A stretch of 5,929 nt of DNA, taken from contig JAFDJF010000183.1 of assembly GCA_019307645.1 (NCBI GenBank), positions 1 to 5,929 on the forward strand, in the 5' to 3' direction. The stretch comes from Deltaproteobacteria bacterium (GTDB lineage: Bacteria > Desulfobacterota > DSM-4660 > Desulfatiglandales > Desulfatiglandaceae). Below, in pieces: positions 5,789 to 5,929 of the stretch (its first letter is position 1; the number at the start of each line of letters is the position of its first letter). The notes under the pieces were generated by a model. The model did no database searches and was not told the origin of the DNA. It worked only from the letters and a program-made list of their open reading frames with translations. The position numbers and the translations under genes are program-made.

Positions 5789-5818
5789 GCATAATACAAT
5801 AGGATAAATCGCACAGTA

Positions 5819-5861
5819 AGGGCTCGCGCAAAAATAACTTCACATTCTTGGCGCGAACCCT
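5819..5861. repeat. Hairpin repeat with GGGCTCGCGC / GCGCGAACCC arms
   Basis: AGGGCTCGCGC (5819-5829) pairs with GCGCGAACCCT (5851-5861) with one mismatch, around a 21-base loop. The left arm and loop share blocks with 1434-1467. There is no T-tract on either strand right after the stem, so this looks more like a dispersed palindromic repeat than a standard terminator. It lies upstream of the BI-1 promoter and just downstream of the possible gene end at 5878. Confidence 0.65.
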
Positions 5862-5877
5862 AAGTAATGAAGGTTAA

Positions 5878-5929
5878 TCATCGGAGCAGGTCAGGTTTTT
5901 TCTTGAATTTCTTAACATAAAACCTAAGA
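5878..5929 (-). CDS. Possible C-terminal end of a gene entering from the right
   Basis: On the minus strand an open frame enters at the window edge and reads LRFYVKKFKKKPDLLR before TGA at 5880-5878. The basic composition is credible for a protein end, and the stop is followed by the hairpin repeat, as expected for an intergenic boundary. Sixteen codons are too few to show that it is coding, so this is tentative. Confidence 0.22.
   Translation of the reverse strand, partial: LRFYVKKFKKKPDLLR

Noticed and set aside
5893..5925. AGGTTTT / AAAACCT inverted repeat near the right end
   Set aside because: It is a 7-bp AT-rich stem with a 19-base loop, weak and likely by chance.
1..5929. CRISPR array, tRNA, rRNA, riboswitch or a defence system
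   Set aside because: No regular spacer-repeat pattern, cloverleaf, conserved rRNA block or known defence domain was found on either strand.

Overview
The window looks like chromosomal DNA of a free-living Gram-negative anaerobe, most likely a deltaproteobacterium (Desulfobacterota). This is a judgement from gene content (a bacterial deoxyhypusine-synthase-like protein, an FmdB zinc ribbon, a PflX-type radical SAM protein, a Pol IV with an FYPAVE motif) and from the short dispersed repeats between genes. No rRNA or other taxonomic marker is present.

Layout. The left edge carries what appears to be the start of a minus-strand gene (155 down to 1, running off the window). A gap at 156-358 follows. 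The plus strand then carries a deoxyhypusine-synthase-fold protein (359-1306), a repeat-rich spacer (1307-1478), an FmdB-family zinc-ribbon protein (1479-1715), a short inverted-repeat spacer, the isoprenoid enzyme IspF (1794-2273, TTG start), and a small HEAGH putative metallopeptidase (about 2278-2793). Converging on these is a tight minus-strand cluster, in transcription order: a seven-helix BI-1/YccA membrane protein (5700-4999), a PflX-like radical SAM protein (4941-4003) and DNA polymerase IV (4013-2814). The cluster has a good sigma70-type promoter (about 5761-5788) and a strong ribosome binding site in front of its first gene. The right edge has another repeat hairpin and possibly the last codons of a further minus-strand gene.

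How the genes relate. IspF belongs to the MEP isoprenoid pathway, and the peptidase-like gene starts 4 bases after it, so these two are probably co-transcribed. In the minus-strand cluster the radical SAM and dinB genes overlap by 11 bases, suggesting translational coupling, but no shared pathway is evident. No complete new multi-gene system is visible. The most interesting points are that the DHS-like protein appears to lack the catalytic lysine of true deoxyhypusine synthases, that small dispersed repeats lie on both sides of that gene and may supply a neighbouring ribosome binding site, and that an uncharacterised HEAGH protein sits next to ispF.
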